A stretch of DNA of 64,000 nucleotides from Lysobacterales bacterium (GTDB lineage: Bacteria; Pseudomonadota; Gammaproteobacteria; Xanthomonadales; Rhodanobacteraceae), in contig JADJHN010000003.1 in assembly GCA_016707485.1 (NCBI GenBank), forward strand, positions 709,447 to 773,446, given 5' to 3'. Position 1 is the first letter of the stretch. Every line of letters begins with the position of its first letter. The position numbers and the translations under genes are program-made. Under the pieces are notes generated by a model. That model was not told the origin of the DNA, ran no database searches, and saw nothing but the letters and a program-made list of their open reading frames with translations. Positions 34,358 through 43,302 of the stretch are shown one piece after another.

Positions 34358-35175
34358 GCGCGCAGCAACTCGTTGATGGCGGTTTTCGAGCGGGTCTTTT
34401 CGTCGACGCGCTTGACGATGATCGCCGCATACAGGCTGTGGCTGCCATCGGCCGACGGCAATGAGCCGGCAACGACGACACTGCCCGCCGGCACGCGTCC
34501 GTAGCTGGTCTCGCCCGTGGCCCGGTCGTGGACCTTGGTCGACTGGCCAAGGAATACGCCCATGCCGATCACGCTACCGCGTTCGACGATGACTCCTTCT
34601 ACGACTTCCGAGCGCGCGCCGATGAAGCAGTCGTCCTCGATGATGGTCGGCCCGGCCTGCAGCGGTTCGAGCACGCCGCCGATGCCGACGCCGCCGGACA
34701 GGTGCACGCGTGCGCCAATCTGCGCGCAGGAACCGACCGTGGCCCAGGTATCGACCATGGTGCCGGCGCCGACGTGCGCTCCGATGTTGACGTAACTCGG
34801 CATGAGCACGGCATCGGCGGCCACATGCGCGCCGCGGCGTACCAGCGCACCCGGAACCACGCGCGCACCGACACTTGCGAACGCCGCCGCATCGGCATCG
34901 ACGAAACGCAGCGGCACCTTGTCCCAGGCCGGCATCGGACCGCCATCCATGAGGCGGTTGTCATGGAGGCGGAAATACAGCAAGACCGCCTTTTTCAACC
35001 ATTGATTGACCTGCCAGGCTCCGTCGCCTTGCTGTTCGGCGACGCGTGCGGTACCGCTTTCGAGCTGATCGAGCGCGGCCTCGACGGCAGCACGCAGTTC
35101 CGCCTCGATCGCGGCGGGATGCAGTTCGCCGCGACGTTCCCACGCGGCATCGATGATTGCTTCAAGGGCTGGCAT
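34354..35175 (-). CDS. dapD: Tetrahydrodipicolinate N-succinyltransferase
   Basis: The 273-residue protein has an N-terminal helical domain (LEAIIDAAWERRGEL) and a left-handed beta-helix of hexapeptide repeats (MPSYVNIGAHVGAGTMVDTW, VGSCAQIGARVHLSGGVGIG). DapD transfers succinyl from succinyl-CoA to tetrahydrodipicolinate in lysine/DAP synthesis. It overlaps the end of glnD by 14 bases and the start of the arsC-like gene by 4, so it is part of one operon. Confidence 0.95.
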   Translation of the reverse strand: MPALEAIIDAAWERRGELHPAAIEAELRAAVEAALDQLESGTARVAEQQGDGAWQVNQWLKKAVLLYFRLHDNRLMDGGPMPAWDKVPLRFVDADAAAFASVGARVVPGALVRRGAHVAADAVLMPSYVNIGAHVGAGTMVDTWATVGSCAQIGARVHLSGGVGIGGVLEPLQAGPTIIEDDCFIGARSEVVEGVIVERGSVIGMGVFLGQSTKVHDRATGETSYGRVPAGSVVVAGSLPSADGSHSLYAAIIVKRVDEKTRSKTAINELLRA

Positions 35176-37852
35176 GCATGGCCTTTCGGGTTTCGGGTTG
35201 GCTCAGGTCGAGTTGCTCCAGCAAGGCAGCGCGCAGGGCATCCTGGCCAGTCACGTCGAGCAACTGGTCATTGTCGTCGCTGATGCTGAAAAAATCTTCC
35301 ACACGCTCGCCAAAGGTGGCGATGCGCGCATCATGCACGCGCACGCCAAGCGAGCGGAAGGTCTGCGCGACCGAGGCGAGCAGCCCCGGTCGATCGGTGC
35401 AGACAAGCCCCAGGCGCGTACGCCCTTCGACGACGCTGAAGACAATGCGCGGCACGATATGGAAATGGCGCAAGGTTCGCGGCAACACGCGGCGCACCGG
35501 CTGCGCGCTCAGTTCGACCTGCGCAAGCGCCGAACGCAGGGCCTGCTCGAGGGCACCGACCAGCTCGGCATCAAGCAGCGGCTTGCCAGTGGCATCGAGG
35601 ACGAAAAACGTGTCCAGGACGCGATCCGAATGCGCCGGGATCACGCGCGCCTCGACGACATTGAGCTGGGCGCGATCGAGCACGGCGGTGATCGTCGCAA
35701 ACAGGCCATCGCGATCCGCCGAATAGACGAAAACCTCGCTGGTGCCGCGCACGCCCAGGGGATTGACGCGGACCAGCGCATCGCGGGCATCACCGTGCGC
35801 GGCGATGGCGGCCGTCTGCCAGGCAATCTGCTCGGGCCGGTAACGCAGGAAACTTTCCTCGGGAAAATCCGCCCAGATCCGCGTGATGGCGTCGCTGTCG
35901 ATGCCCTTGCCTTCGAGCATCAGCGTTGCGCGCATGCGCGTTTCGGCGACGCGCTCGCCGGTCTTCGGCAACTCGCCGGATTCCTCGCGCAACACGTAAC
36001 GCGTCGCCGCATAGAGATCCGACAGCAGGCGGTCACGCCAGGTATTCCACAGTTTCGGGCTGGTGCCGTTGATGTCGGCGACGGTCAGCAGGTACAGGTA
36101 ATCCAGGCGCTCCCAGTCATCGACCTGCGCGGCAAAGCGATGCACGACGGCCGGATCGGTGATGTCCTGGCGTTGCGCGGTGACACTCATGACCAGATGG
36201 TTGCGCACCAGCCAGGCGACCAGGTTGATAGCCTCGGGCCGCAAGCCGAGGCGCGAGCAGAACGCGCGTGCATCCTCCTCGCCAAGCACCGAATGATCGC
36301 CGCCGCGACCCTTGGCAATGTCGTGGAACAAGCCGGCAAGCAAGAGCAGTGCCGGTTGCGGTATGCGCTGATACAGGGAATGCGCAAGCTTGAAATCGCG
36401 CGCGCCGTCCTCGCCGGCGAAGCGCGCAATGAAACGCAGCACGCGCATGGTGTGTTCATCAACCGTATAAACATGGAAAAGATCGTACTGCATGCGCCCG
36501 CTGACCCTGGCGAAACCCGGGATCAGCCTGGCCAACACGCCGTGGCGGGCCATGGCCGCCAAAGCCTCCACCGCCGCTGCGCCGTGCTCGAACAATTCCC
36601 GCAGCGATGCAAACACCTCGGCCTGGTCGAAATCGAGCGCTGCATTGGCCAGGGCCAGGCGCACCTGGCGCAGGGCATTGGCGCGCAAGCCACGGATGCC
36701 GGGCTGGGTCGCCATCAACGAGTACAACCGGATCAAGGCCTGCGGTTCCTCGCCAAGCCGATGGCTGGCATCGACATCGAGACGATCGCCAATGCGCAGG
36801 AAGCCGTTGCCGAGGTCTTCCACGGCGCCGGCCGGGGTCGCCAGCATTTCGCTGCAGCGGGCGAGCAGTTCCTCGTTGGTGCCGGCGATGATCCGCGCGG
36901 CGCGGTAGTAGTCCTGCATGCATTGCTCGACGCCGAGATTGTCGGCGTGCTCGTCGCGATAACCGAGGCTCCTCGCAAGCTCGCGCTGGTAATCGAACAA
37001 CAGGCGTTCCTCGGCGCGGCCAGCCAACAGGTGCAGGGCGTGGCGGATGCGGAACAGGGTCGCCCTAGCCAAGAGCAGGGCTTCGGCTTCGGCGGCATCG
37101 AGCAGACCGCTCTCGACCATCATCGCCAGGTTTCCGGCACCGGCGATGGCGCGGCCGAGCCAGCCGATCATTTGCAGGTCACGCAAACCGCCGGGGCCCT
37201 CCTTGAGTTGCGGCTCCAGGTTGTAGGCAGTATCGCCAAAGCGCAGGTGGCGCGCCGCCTGCTCGACTTTCTTGGCCGAAAGAAAGCGTTCGGGCGTCCA
37301 CAGCGCCGGATCCGGCAAATGCGCGAGCAAGCGTTCGCCCAGCGCTTGCGCACCCGCCAGGAAACGAGCCTCGATCAGCGTCGTATAGACCCCGACATCT
37401 GCCGCTGCCAGTTGGCGGCAGCCGTCCACATCGCGCACCGCCAATCCCGGCTTGATGCCGAGATCCCACAGGCAGGCACAAAACGCCTCGATGGCGCGGA
37501 TGACGCGGGACTCGGGGCGATCGACGGTCAGGATCAACAGGTCGACATCCGAGCAGGGGAACTGCTCGCCGCGGCCAAAACCGCCAACCGCGATCAGCGC
37601 GGCATCGGCGCTGTCGCCCAGCCACGCATGCCAGGCATAGGCGAGCATGCGTTCGATCGCAAGCGTGCGCGCGGCGATGATTTCCCCGGCATCGGCACCA
37701 TCACGAAAGGCACCGGCAAGATCGCGATCGTAGTCGACGAGGTACTGGCGCAGGGCCAGTCTTGCGGGGCCGACCACGCCTGCGCGTGGCACCGGCCTGG
37801 CCAGCCGTGGCAACGGCGGTACACGCGTCACGGTCTGCTCGGACGCGATCAT
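35162..37852 (-). CDS. glnD: PII uridylyltransferase/uridylyl-removing enzyme
   Basis: The 896-residue bifunctional nitrogen sensor has the nucleotidyltransferase motif GGFGRGEQFPCSDVDLLIL (about residues 88-107), an HD hydrolase domain (LLLAGLFHDIAKGRGGDHS, about residue 470), and two C-terminal ACT domains (VFVYSADRDGLFATI; RTRLGLVCTDRPGLLASV) that bind glutamine. It uridylylates PII when glutamine is low. It follows map by 9 bases. Confidence 0.95.
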   Translation of the reverse strand: MIASEQTVTRVPPLPRLARPVPRAGVVGPARLALRQYLVDYDRDLAGAFRDGADAGEIIAARTLAIERMLAYAWHAWLGDSADAALIAVGGFGRGEQFPCSDVDLLILTVDRPESRVIRAIEAFCACLWDLGIKPGLAVRDVDGCRQLAAADVGVYTTLIEARFLAGAQALGERLLAHLPDPALWTPERFLSAKKVEQAARHLRFGDTAYNLEPQLKEGPGGLRDLQMIGWLGRAIAGAGNLAMMVESGLLDAAEAEALLLARATLFRIRHALHLLAGRAEERLLFDYQRELARSLGYRDEHADNLGVEQCMQDYYRAARIIAGTNEELLARCSEMLATPAGAVEDLGNGFLRIGDRLDVDASHRLGEEPQALIRLYSLMATQPGIRGLRANALRQVRLALANAALDFDQAEVFASLRELFEHGAAAVEALAAMARHGVLARLIPGFARVSGRMQYDLFHVYTVDEHTMRVLRFIARFAGEDGARDFKLAHSLYQRIPQPALLLLAGLFHDIAKGRGGDHSVLGEEDARAFCSRLGLRPEAINLVAWLVRNHLVMSVTAQRQDITDPAVVHRFAAQVDDWERLDYLYLLTVADINGTSPKLWNTWRDRLLSDLYAATRYVLREESGELPKTGERVAETRMRATLMLEGKGIDSDAITRIWADFPEESFLRYRPEQIAWQTAAIAAHGDARDALVRVNPLGVRGTSEVFVYSADRDGLFATITAVLDRAQLNVVEARVIPAHSDRVLDTFFVLDATGKPLLDAELVGALEQALRSALAQVELSAQPVRRVLPRTLRHFHIVPRIVFSVVEGRTRLGLVCTDRPGLLASVAQTFRSLGVRVHDARIATFGERVEDFFSISDDNDQLLDVTGQDALRAALLEQLDLSQPETRKAMHASP

Positions 37853-37861
37853 GCAAGGCGG

Positions 37862-38629
37862 CTAGGCCGCGTTCGGCCAGGGCGTGAGGATCTCGAATCC
37901 GTCGTCAGTCACCGCGATCGTGTGTTCCCATTGCGCCGACAGCGAATGATCGCGCGTGACCACGGTCCAGCCGTCCGGCAGCAGGCGCGTATGCGGCTTG
38001 CCGGCATTGATCATCGGCTCGATGGTGAAGGTCATGCCTTTCTTCAGGGTCAGCCCGGTGCCGGCATGGCCGTAATGCAGCACCTGCGGGTCCTCGTGAT
38101 AGATGCGGCCGATGCCGTGCCCGCAATACTCGCGCACCACCGAAAAATTGCGCGCCTCGACGAACTTCTGGATGGTTTCGCCGATATCGCCGAGCGTGGC
38201 GCCGGGACGCACGACGGAAATCGCTGCAAGCATGGCGTCTCGCGTCGTCTCGACCAGGCGCCGGGCCAGCACCGAGGGTTCGCCGACGTAATACATGCGA
38301 CTGGTGTCGCCATGCCAGCCATCCTTGATCACGGTGACATCGATATTGATGATGTCGCCATCCTTGAGCACCTTGGTCGCCGACGGGATGCCGTGGCAGA
38401 TCACATGATTGACCGAGGTGCACAGGGTCTTGGTGAAGCCCTTGTAGCCGACATTGGCCGGGATCGCCTGCTGCACCTCGACAATGTGCTGATGGCAGAT
38501 CCGGTCGAGCTCCTCGGTGGTCACGCCGGCCTTGACGTGCGGCGCGATCATTTCCAGCACTTCGGCGGCAAGGCGGCCGGCAACGCGCATTTTCTCGATG
38601 TCTGCAGGGGTCTTGATGGTGACGGACAT
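37862..38629 (-). CDS. map: Methionine aminopeptidase, type I
   Basis: The 255-residue protein has the type I layout with metal ligands in INIDVTVIKDGWHGDTS (two Asp), GHGIGRIYHEDP (His), FTIEPMINAG (Glu) and QWEHTIAV (Glu). It removes the initiator Met from nascent proteins. It heads the map-glnD-dapD operon and is divergent from rpsB, the usual arrangement. Confidence 0.96.
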   Translation of the reverse strand: MSVTIKTPADIEKMRVAGRLAAEVLEMIAPHVKAGVTTEELDRICHQHIVEVQQAIPANVGYKGFTKTLCTSVNHVICHGIPSATKVLKDGDIINIDVTVIKDGWHGDTSRMYYVGEPSVLARRLVETTRDAMLAAISVVRPGATLGDIGETIQKFVEARNFSVVREYCGHGIGRIYHEDPQVLHYGHAGTGLTLKKGMTFTIEPMINAGKPHTRLLPDGWTVVTRDHSLSAQWEHTIAVTDDGFEILTPWPNAA

Positions 38630-38651
38630 GGCTACTCTGGGTTCGGGACGC

Positions 38652-38681
38652 TTGTCGCAGGCGTCAGGGACAGGCTACAAT
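38652..38681 (+). promoter_or_regulatory. Predicted sigma-70 promoter for rpsB-tsf
   Basis: TTGTCG (38652-38657) and TACAAT (38676-38681) are separated by 18 bases. They lie about 255 bases upstream of rpsB in the divergent map/rpsB gap, leaving a long leader (about 38690-38936) that could carry the usual autoregulatory rpsB structure. The rest of the gap holds no gene. Confidence 0.5.
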
Positions 38682-38936
38682 TCTACGGATAACTCGGCCG
38701 ACCTGCATGCTGCAGGCCATCCGCGTCATCGGCCTCGCTGATCCACGGGCGAGGTCATCACTGGCGAACAAGGGTAATCAACTGCCCGCGTTTGACCAAA
38801 TCCGCACACGTATCGTCACCGTTTTCGGGGTGCCTCTCCGGAGGTCGCAGACGGCGGATACGTGGAGGTCTCAACCCCGGGCAACCACCGCACACCACGC
38901 AGAGCCGTGCGGCTGCCCAGAATCTGGAGTTCCACC

Positions 38937-39818
38937 ATGCCACAAGTCACCATGCGCCAGATGCTCGAAGCGGGCGTCCATTTCGGCCATCAGACCCGTT
39001 ACTGGAATCCCCGCATGGCACCGTACATCTTCGGTGCCCGCGGACGCATCCACATCATCAATCTCGAAAAGACCCTGCCGCTGTTCAACGATGCGATGAA
39101 CTTCGTGTCCGGCCTTGCGCAGAAACGCGGCACCCTGCTTTTCGTCGGCACCAAGCGCTCGGCGCGCGATGCCATCAAGGAAGATGCCGCCCGTTGCGGC
39201 CAGCCTTACGTCGCCGCACGCTGGCTCGGCGGCATGCTGACCAACTTCCGCACGGTCAAGCAGTCGATTGCCCGCCTCAAGGAAATCGAGGCCATGTCGA
39301 CCGACGGTCGCTTCGAGAAGCTGGTCAAGCACGAAGTCCTGCAGCTCAACCGTGAGCGCGAGAAGCTGGAACGCTCGCTCGGTGGCATCAAGGACATGGG
39401 CCGTCTGCCCGACGCACTGTTCGTGATCGACATCGGCCACGAAGACATCGCCATCCAGGAAGCCAAGAAGCTCGGCATCCCGGTCATCGCCGTGGTCGAT
39501 ACCAATTACGACCCGAGCCTGGTCGACTACGCCATTCCGGGCAACGATGACGCGATCCGCGCTGTCCAGCTCTACACCAGCGCCGTTGCCGATGCCGTCC
39601 TCGAAGGCAAGGCCGCCGCGCCGACCGTCGCCATCAACAACGACGAGTTCGTCGAGATGGATGCCGAAGGCAACCCGATCGCCAAGGATGACCGTCGCAA
39701 GCAGGCTCCGCGCGGCAAGCCGCCGGCCAAGCGTGGTGCGCCGCCCTCCGGCGCGCGTCGCAGTGGCCCGGGCAGGGCCAAGCCGCAAGCCGCCGCCGAA
39801 ACGCCTGCCGCCGAGTAA
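38937..39818 (+). CDS. rpsB: 30S ribosomal protein S2
   Basis: The start is the ATG giving MPQVTMRQMLEAGVHFGHQT, preceded by TGGAG 7 bases upstream. The 293-residue S2 has the conserved body (GARGRIHIINLEKTLPLF, RWLGGMLTNFRTVKQSI, IPGNDDAIRAVQLY) and a basic, Pro/Ala-rich C-terminal extension of about 50 residues (DDRRKQAPRGKPPAKRG) beyond the typical 240. It is the first gene of rpsB-tsf. Confidence 0.96.
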   Translation: MPQVTMRQMLEAGVHFGHQTRYWNPRMAPYIFGARGRIHIINLEKTLPLFNDAMNFVSGLAQKRGTLLFVGTKRSARDAIKEDAARCGQPYVAARWLGGMLTNFRTVKQSIARLKEIEAMSTDGRFEKLVKHEVLQLNREREKLERSLGGIKDMGRLPDALFVIDIGHEDIAIQEAKKLGIPVIAVVDTNYDPSLVDYAIPGNDDAIRAVQLYTSAVADAVLEGKAAAPTVAINNDEFVEMDAEGNPIAKDDRRKQAPRGKPPAKRGAPPSGARRSGPGRAKPQAAAETPAAE

Positions 39819-40033
39819 GTCACACCGCTGCCTTGCGCGTCCGGCAAGGTGGCCCGCGTTCCTTCGCCCACGCCTCGCGTCGGGCGAAGGAACAACAGAT
39901 GCTGCACGCTGGCGACGACGCGCATCCCCCGGCAATCGATGCCTGCGCGGGATGGCGAAACGAATCGCGGCACCTGCATCCGTCCTTTTTCGCGCGGCCT
40001 CCCGGTCGCGCCAAGCTTGAGAGGTTCAAAGCG

Positions 40034-40906
40034 ATGGAAATCACCGCACAGATGGTCAAGGAGCTGCGCGAGCGTTCCGGTGCCGGCATGATGGAATGCA
40101 AGAAAGCGTTGACGCAGAACGACGGCAACATCGAAGCCGCGATCGAGTGGCTGCGCAAGCAGGGCCTGGCCAAGGCCGACAAGAAATCCGACCGCGTTGC
40201 CGCCGAAGGCCGCATCGTGCTCGCCCAGGTCGGCCACAAGGCCGCCCTCGTCGAGATCAACAGCGAAACCGACTTCGTCGCCAAGGACGAGAACTTCCTC
40301 GTCTTTGCCGACCAGGTCGCCACCGCCGCGCTCGAGGCGACGAACATCGATGCACTCAAGGCTGCCCCGTTCCCGGGTGGCGGCACGGTCGAGGAAGCGC
40401 GGGCGGCGGTGATCGCCAAGATCGGCGAGAACGTGCAGATCCGCCGCATGGTGCACATCGAAAGCCCGAACGAGGTCGCCGGCTACCTGCATGGCGGGCG
40501 CATCGGCGTGCTGGTCGAAGTCAAGGGCGGCTCGGCCGAGCTGGCCCGCGGCCTGGCCATGCACATTGCCGCGATGAATCCGCCGCATATCGCCGAAAAG
40601 GACGTGCCGGCCGAGTTCATCGCCAAGGAAAAGGAAATCGAGCTGGCCAAGATGTCCGACAAGGACAAGTCCAAGCCACCGGAAATCCTCGAGAAGATCA
40701 TCAGCGGCAAGATCAACAAGATCATCAATGACGTCACCCTGTACGGCCAGCCCTACGTGCTCGATACCAACGAGACCGTCGGCAACGTGCTGAAGAAGGA
40801 AGGTGCCGAGGTGCTCCGCTTCCACCGTCTGATGGTCGGCGAAGGCATCGAGAAAGTGGTCGAGGACTACGCCGCCGAAGTGATGAAGCAGGCCGGCCTG
40901 GCCTGA
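40034..40906 (+). CDS. tsf: Elongation factor Ts
   Basis: The start is the ATG giving MEITAQMVKELRERSGAGMM, with GAGAGG about 9 bases upstream. The 290-residue product has the UBA-like N-terminal domain with SGAGMMECKKAL and NSETDFVAKDENF, and the core and dimer domains. It exchanges GDP for GTP on EF-Tu. The gap from rpsB is 215 bases and contains no gene. Confidence 0.96.
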   Translation: MEITAQMVKELRERSGAGMMECKKALTQNDGNIEAAIEWLRKQGLAKADKKSDRVAAEGRIVLAQVGHKAALVEINSETDFVAKDENFLVFADQVATAALEATNIDALKAAPFPGGGTVEEARAAVIAKIGENVQIRRMVHIESPNEVAGYLHGGRIGVLVEVKGGSAELARGLAMHIAAMNPPHIAEKDVPAEFIAKEKEIELAKMSDKDKSKPPEILEKIISGKINKIINDVTLYGQPYVLDTNETVGNVLKKEGAEVLRFHRLMVGEGIEKVVEDYAAEVMKQAGLA

Positions 40907-40930
40907 GGTTCGACTTCAGCAACACCGGGA

Positions 40931-40959
40931 AGGCCGCGGATTTCGCGGCTTTCTTGTTT
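40931..40959 (+). terminator. Rho-independent terminator of rpsB-tsf
   Basis: GCCGCG and CGCGGC form a stem around GATTT, followed by the interrupted T-run TTTCTTGTTT. It begins about 25 bases after the tsf stop and 10 bases before the end of the converging kinase gene. Confidence 0.8.
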
Positions 40960-40968
40960 GCGCCGGCA

Positions 40969-42417
40969 TCAGGGCACCGGCGTCGAATCATCCGCATCCG
41001 GCTCGGCGGGCGCCACGGCGTGCGCCCTGACCACGGTCACCGTGCAGTTGGCCTCGGCAACCACGCGCGAGGACACGCTGCCCAGCATTCGCCGCACACC
41101 GGTGACGCCGCGCGCGCCCATCAGCAGGTGGTCGATCGCGTTGCTGCGCGCATAGTCGATCAAGGCATCAGCCGCCTCGGTTCCTTCGAGCACGTGATAG
41201 GTGATGCGTCGCTCCGGCAGATCCAGCGAACGCGCCCAGTGGCGCAGTGCAACGAGGCGCTTGACGTGGCGGCTGCGGCCTTCGGCATCGAGGTTGGGCT
41301 CGATGCCGATGCGCGCGACACGCAACACGGTCACACAGGCAAGCCGCGCATCGGTGGCCGTCTGCATGACGCGCCGGGTCATCTCGCGCAAGGCCTCGTC
41401 CAGCGCCGGGTTGGATTGCTTCAAGTCGATCGCGACCATGATCAGCGGTGCACGCGAGACCGGCAGCGCCTTGTGCTCATCCGCTTCGACGCGACTGCCA
41501 AGGGTGAGCAGCCAACGGCGAAAGGCCATCAGGCGACCGCCCTGGCGAAGATCGGCACGTGCGGTCAACGCAACCTGTTCCGGATGCATCAGGTCGAAGG
41601 CAAGTTGTGCCGCAGTCGGATGGCGCAAGTTGGGATCGACCTCCAGGCAGCGCAGGATGATTTCCTGGAGCCAGCGCGGCAGCTGCGGATTGAGGCTGCG
41701 CGGTGCCGCCGGCTCCTGGTAGAGACGCCGCTTCATGCCGTTGTTGCTGATCGGCGTGCCAAACGGCAATTTTCCGGTGGCCAGTTGATAGAGGGTGACG
41801 CCCAGTGCGAAAAGATCGCTGCGCGGATCGTTGCGCACGCCCAGCACCTGCTCGGGCGCGATATAGGCTGCAGTGCCCATCGGCACGTTGAATTGCTCGG
41901 CAAGCAGGTCGGGCAGGTCGGCATGGTGCGACAGGCCGAAATCAAGCAGGACGATGCGCTCCTGCTGGTTCAGCGGATCGACATGCAGCAGCAGGTTGCC
42001 CGGTTTCACATCGAGATGGACGACCCGTTGCCGATGCAGGTCGTCCAGCGCCAGCGCCGCCAGCGCACCGAGTCGGGCGACGCGCAGCGGGGCCAGCGGC
42101 GTGCTGCCGAGCAGGCTCTCGAGGGTCTCGCCGTGCAGCCGCTGCATGACCAGCCATGGCTGATCCTCGAACTCGCCGCTGGCGAAGAAACGTGGCACAT
42201 GCGCGCCGCCAAGCAGCGGCATGAGCATGCGTTCCACTTCGAAACTGACCACCTGCGAAACCGTTTCGCCATAATCGATGCGCGGCAGCTTCATCAGCAG
42301 CGGCACGTCGATCTGCGCATGGCTGACGCCCCACAGTCGCGACATGCCTCCCTCATGCAGCAACTCGACCAGGCTGAATTCGCCGATCCTGAGGCCGGCT
42401 TGCAGTTTCACGGGCAT
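40969..42417 (-). CDS. Ser/Thr protein kinase fused to a universal stress (UspA) domain
   Basis: The start is the ATG giving MPVKLQAGLRIGEFSLVELL, one base after the stop of the upstream phosphoesterase gene. The 482-residue protein has an N-terminal Hanks-type kinase domain (about 10-275): VAIK-like Lys in PLLMKLP, catalytic loop HLDVKPGNLLLH (a non-RD form, Leu for Arg), LLDFGLS, APEQ. The C-terminal UspA domain (about 330-470) has the ATP-loop pattern GARGVTGVRRMLGS. The fusion suggests stress-linked signalling; co-transcription with a phosphoesterase suggests a kinase/phosphatase pair. Confidence 0.85.
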   Translation of the reverse strand: MPVKLQAGLRIGEFSLVELLHEGGMSRLWGVSHAQIDVPLLMKLPRIDYGETVSQVVSFEVERMLMPLLGGAHVPRFFASGEFEDQPWLVMQRLHGETLESLLGSTPLAPLRVARLGALAALALDDLHRQRVVHLDVKPGNLLLHVDPLNQQERIVLLDFGLSHHADLPDLLAEQFNVPMGTAAYIAPEQVLGVRNDPRSDLFALGVTLYQLATGKLPFGTPISNNGMKRRLYQEPAAPRSLNPQLPRWLQEIILRCLEVDPNLRHPTAAQLAFDLMHPEQVALTARADLRQGGRLMAFRRWLLTLGSRVEADEHKALPVSRAPLIMVAIDLKQSNPALDEALREMTRRVMQTATDARLACVTVLRVARIGIEPNLDAEGRSRHVKRLVALRHWARSLDLPERRITYHVLEGTEAADALIDYARSNAIDHLLMGARGVTGVRRMLGSVSSRVVAEANCTVTVVRAHAVAPAEPDADDSTPVP

Positions 42418-42418
42418 C

Positions 42419-43159
42419 TCAGCGGCCCTCGCCCAGGCGTTGCGCGAACACCGGCGGCAGGCCGGCCGCACGGATTTTCTGCGCACTCAAATCATGGTCG
42501 TACGGCACGCGCAGGAATCCAAGCTGACGGCTGTCGGTATCGAACCAGGCGCAGGCGGCCGCCGGATTGCCGTCGCGCGGCTGGCCACACGAACCGGGAA
42601 TCGCCAGCCAGTGCCGTTGCGAAGATAACGGGATGGCGACACCGCGGGTCGGCACGAAATGGCTGGCCGCTCCGGCCTGCAGGTGATACAGCGCCGGTTC
42701 GTGCACATGTCCACAAAAGGTCAGCCACGCCGGCGTGGCAAGCAGGCTGCGTGCCGCCGCCAGGCGATTGGAGACATAAGCCCATTCGCCCGGCGCCCAG
42801 GCATTCGCGTGAACGTACAGGCGGTCCTCGTCGACAACCTGCAGCGGCAGCGTGCGCAGGAATTCGAGCTGTCCCGCGTCGAGCACCGAGCGGGTCCAGG
42901 CGGTGACCGCGCCGATCGCAGGGCTCATCGAGAGCACATCACCGGCGATGACCGCCTGATCGTGGTTGCCGAGCACGGCGATGGCGCCGGCCGCAACCTG
43001 CTCGCGCACCCAATCGACAACCCAGCCGGGATCCGCACCGTAGCCGACCAGGTCGCCCAGGACGACCCAGCGCCGACAGGCAAGCGCCTGCAGTGCCTCG
43101 ACGCAGGCCTCCACCGCTTCGCGATTGGCGTGCAGATCCGCCAGCAATCCGATTCGCAT
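42419..43159 (-). CDS. Calcineurin-like metallophosphoesterase
   Basis: The start is the ATG giving MRIGLLADLHANREAVEA; 246 residues. The metal motifs of the family are GLLADLHANREA, VLGDLVGYGADP, AVLGNHD and FCGHVHEP, in a size and order typical of PrpE/YfcE-like protein or nucleotide phosphoesterases. It is the first gene of a two-gene operon with the kinase/UspA fusion, so dephosphorylation of the kinase's targets is a reasonable inference. Confidence 0.88.
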   Translation of the reverse strand: MRIGLLADLHANREAVEACVEALQALACRRWVVLGDLVGYGADPGWVVDWVREQVAAGAIAVLGNHDQAVIAGDVLSMSPAIGAVTAWTRSVLDAGQLEFLRTLPLQVVDEDRLYVHANAWAPGEWAYVSNRLAAARSLLATPAWLTFCGHVHEPALYHLQAGAASHFVPTRGVAIPLSSQRHWLAIPGSCGQPRDGNPAAACAWFDTDSRQLGFLRVPYDHDLSAQKIRAAGLPPVFAQRLGEGR

Positions 43160-43245
43160 GCACCACCCCTTTGTGCGCATGCTAACCCACGGCGCGCAGC
43201 ACCGGCCGCGACAACCTCCATGGACACGGGTTGATGCAGGGAATG

Positions 43246-43273
43246 TTCCAGCACCTCGCGGCACTGGCATAAT
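43246..43273 (+). promoter_or_regulatory. Possible sigma-70 promoter of the SulP gene
   Basis: TTCCAG (43246-43251) and CATAAT (43268-43273) are 16 bases apart and lie 30 bases upstream of the GTG chosen as start of the SulP gene. The alternative upstream TTG start would overlap this -10 element, which favours the GTG. Confidence 0.35.
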
Positions 43274-43302
43274 TGCGCCTCTTTTGCTGCGGACCTCCTG
43301 GC

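Noticed and set aside
35153..38692. A long plus-strand open frame of about 1180 codons antisense to glnD and map
   Set aside because: It is a by-product of high GC at third positions in glnD and map; it has no motif, no ribosome-binding site, and the sense genes are beyond doubt.
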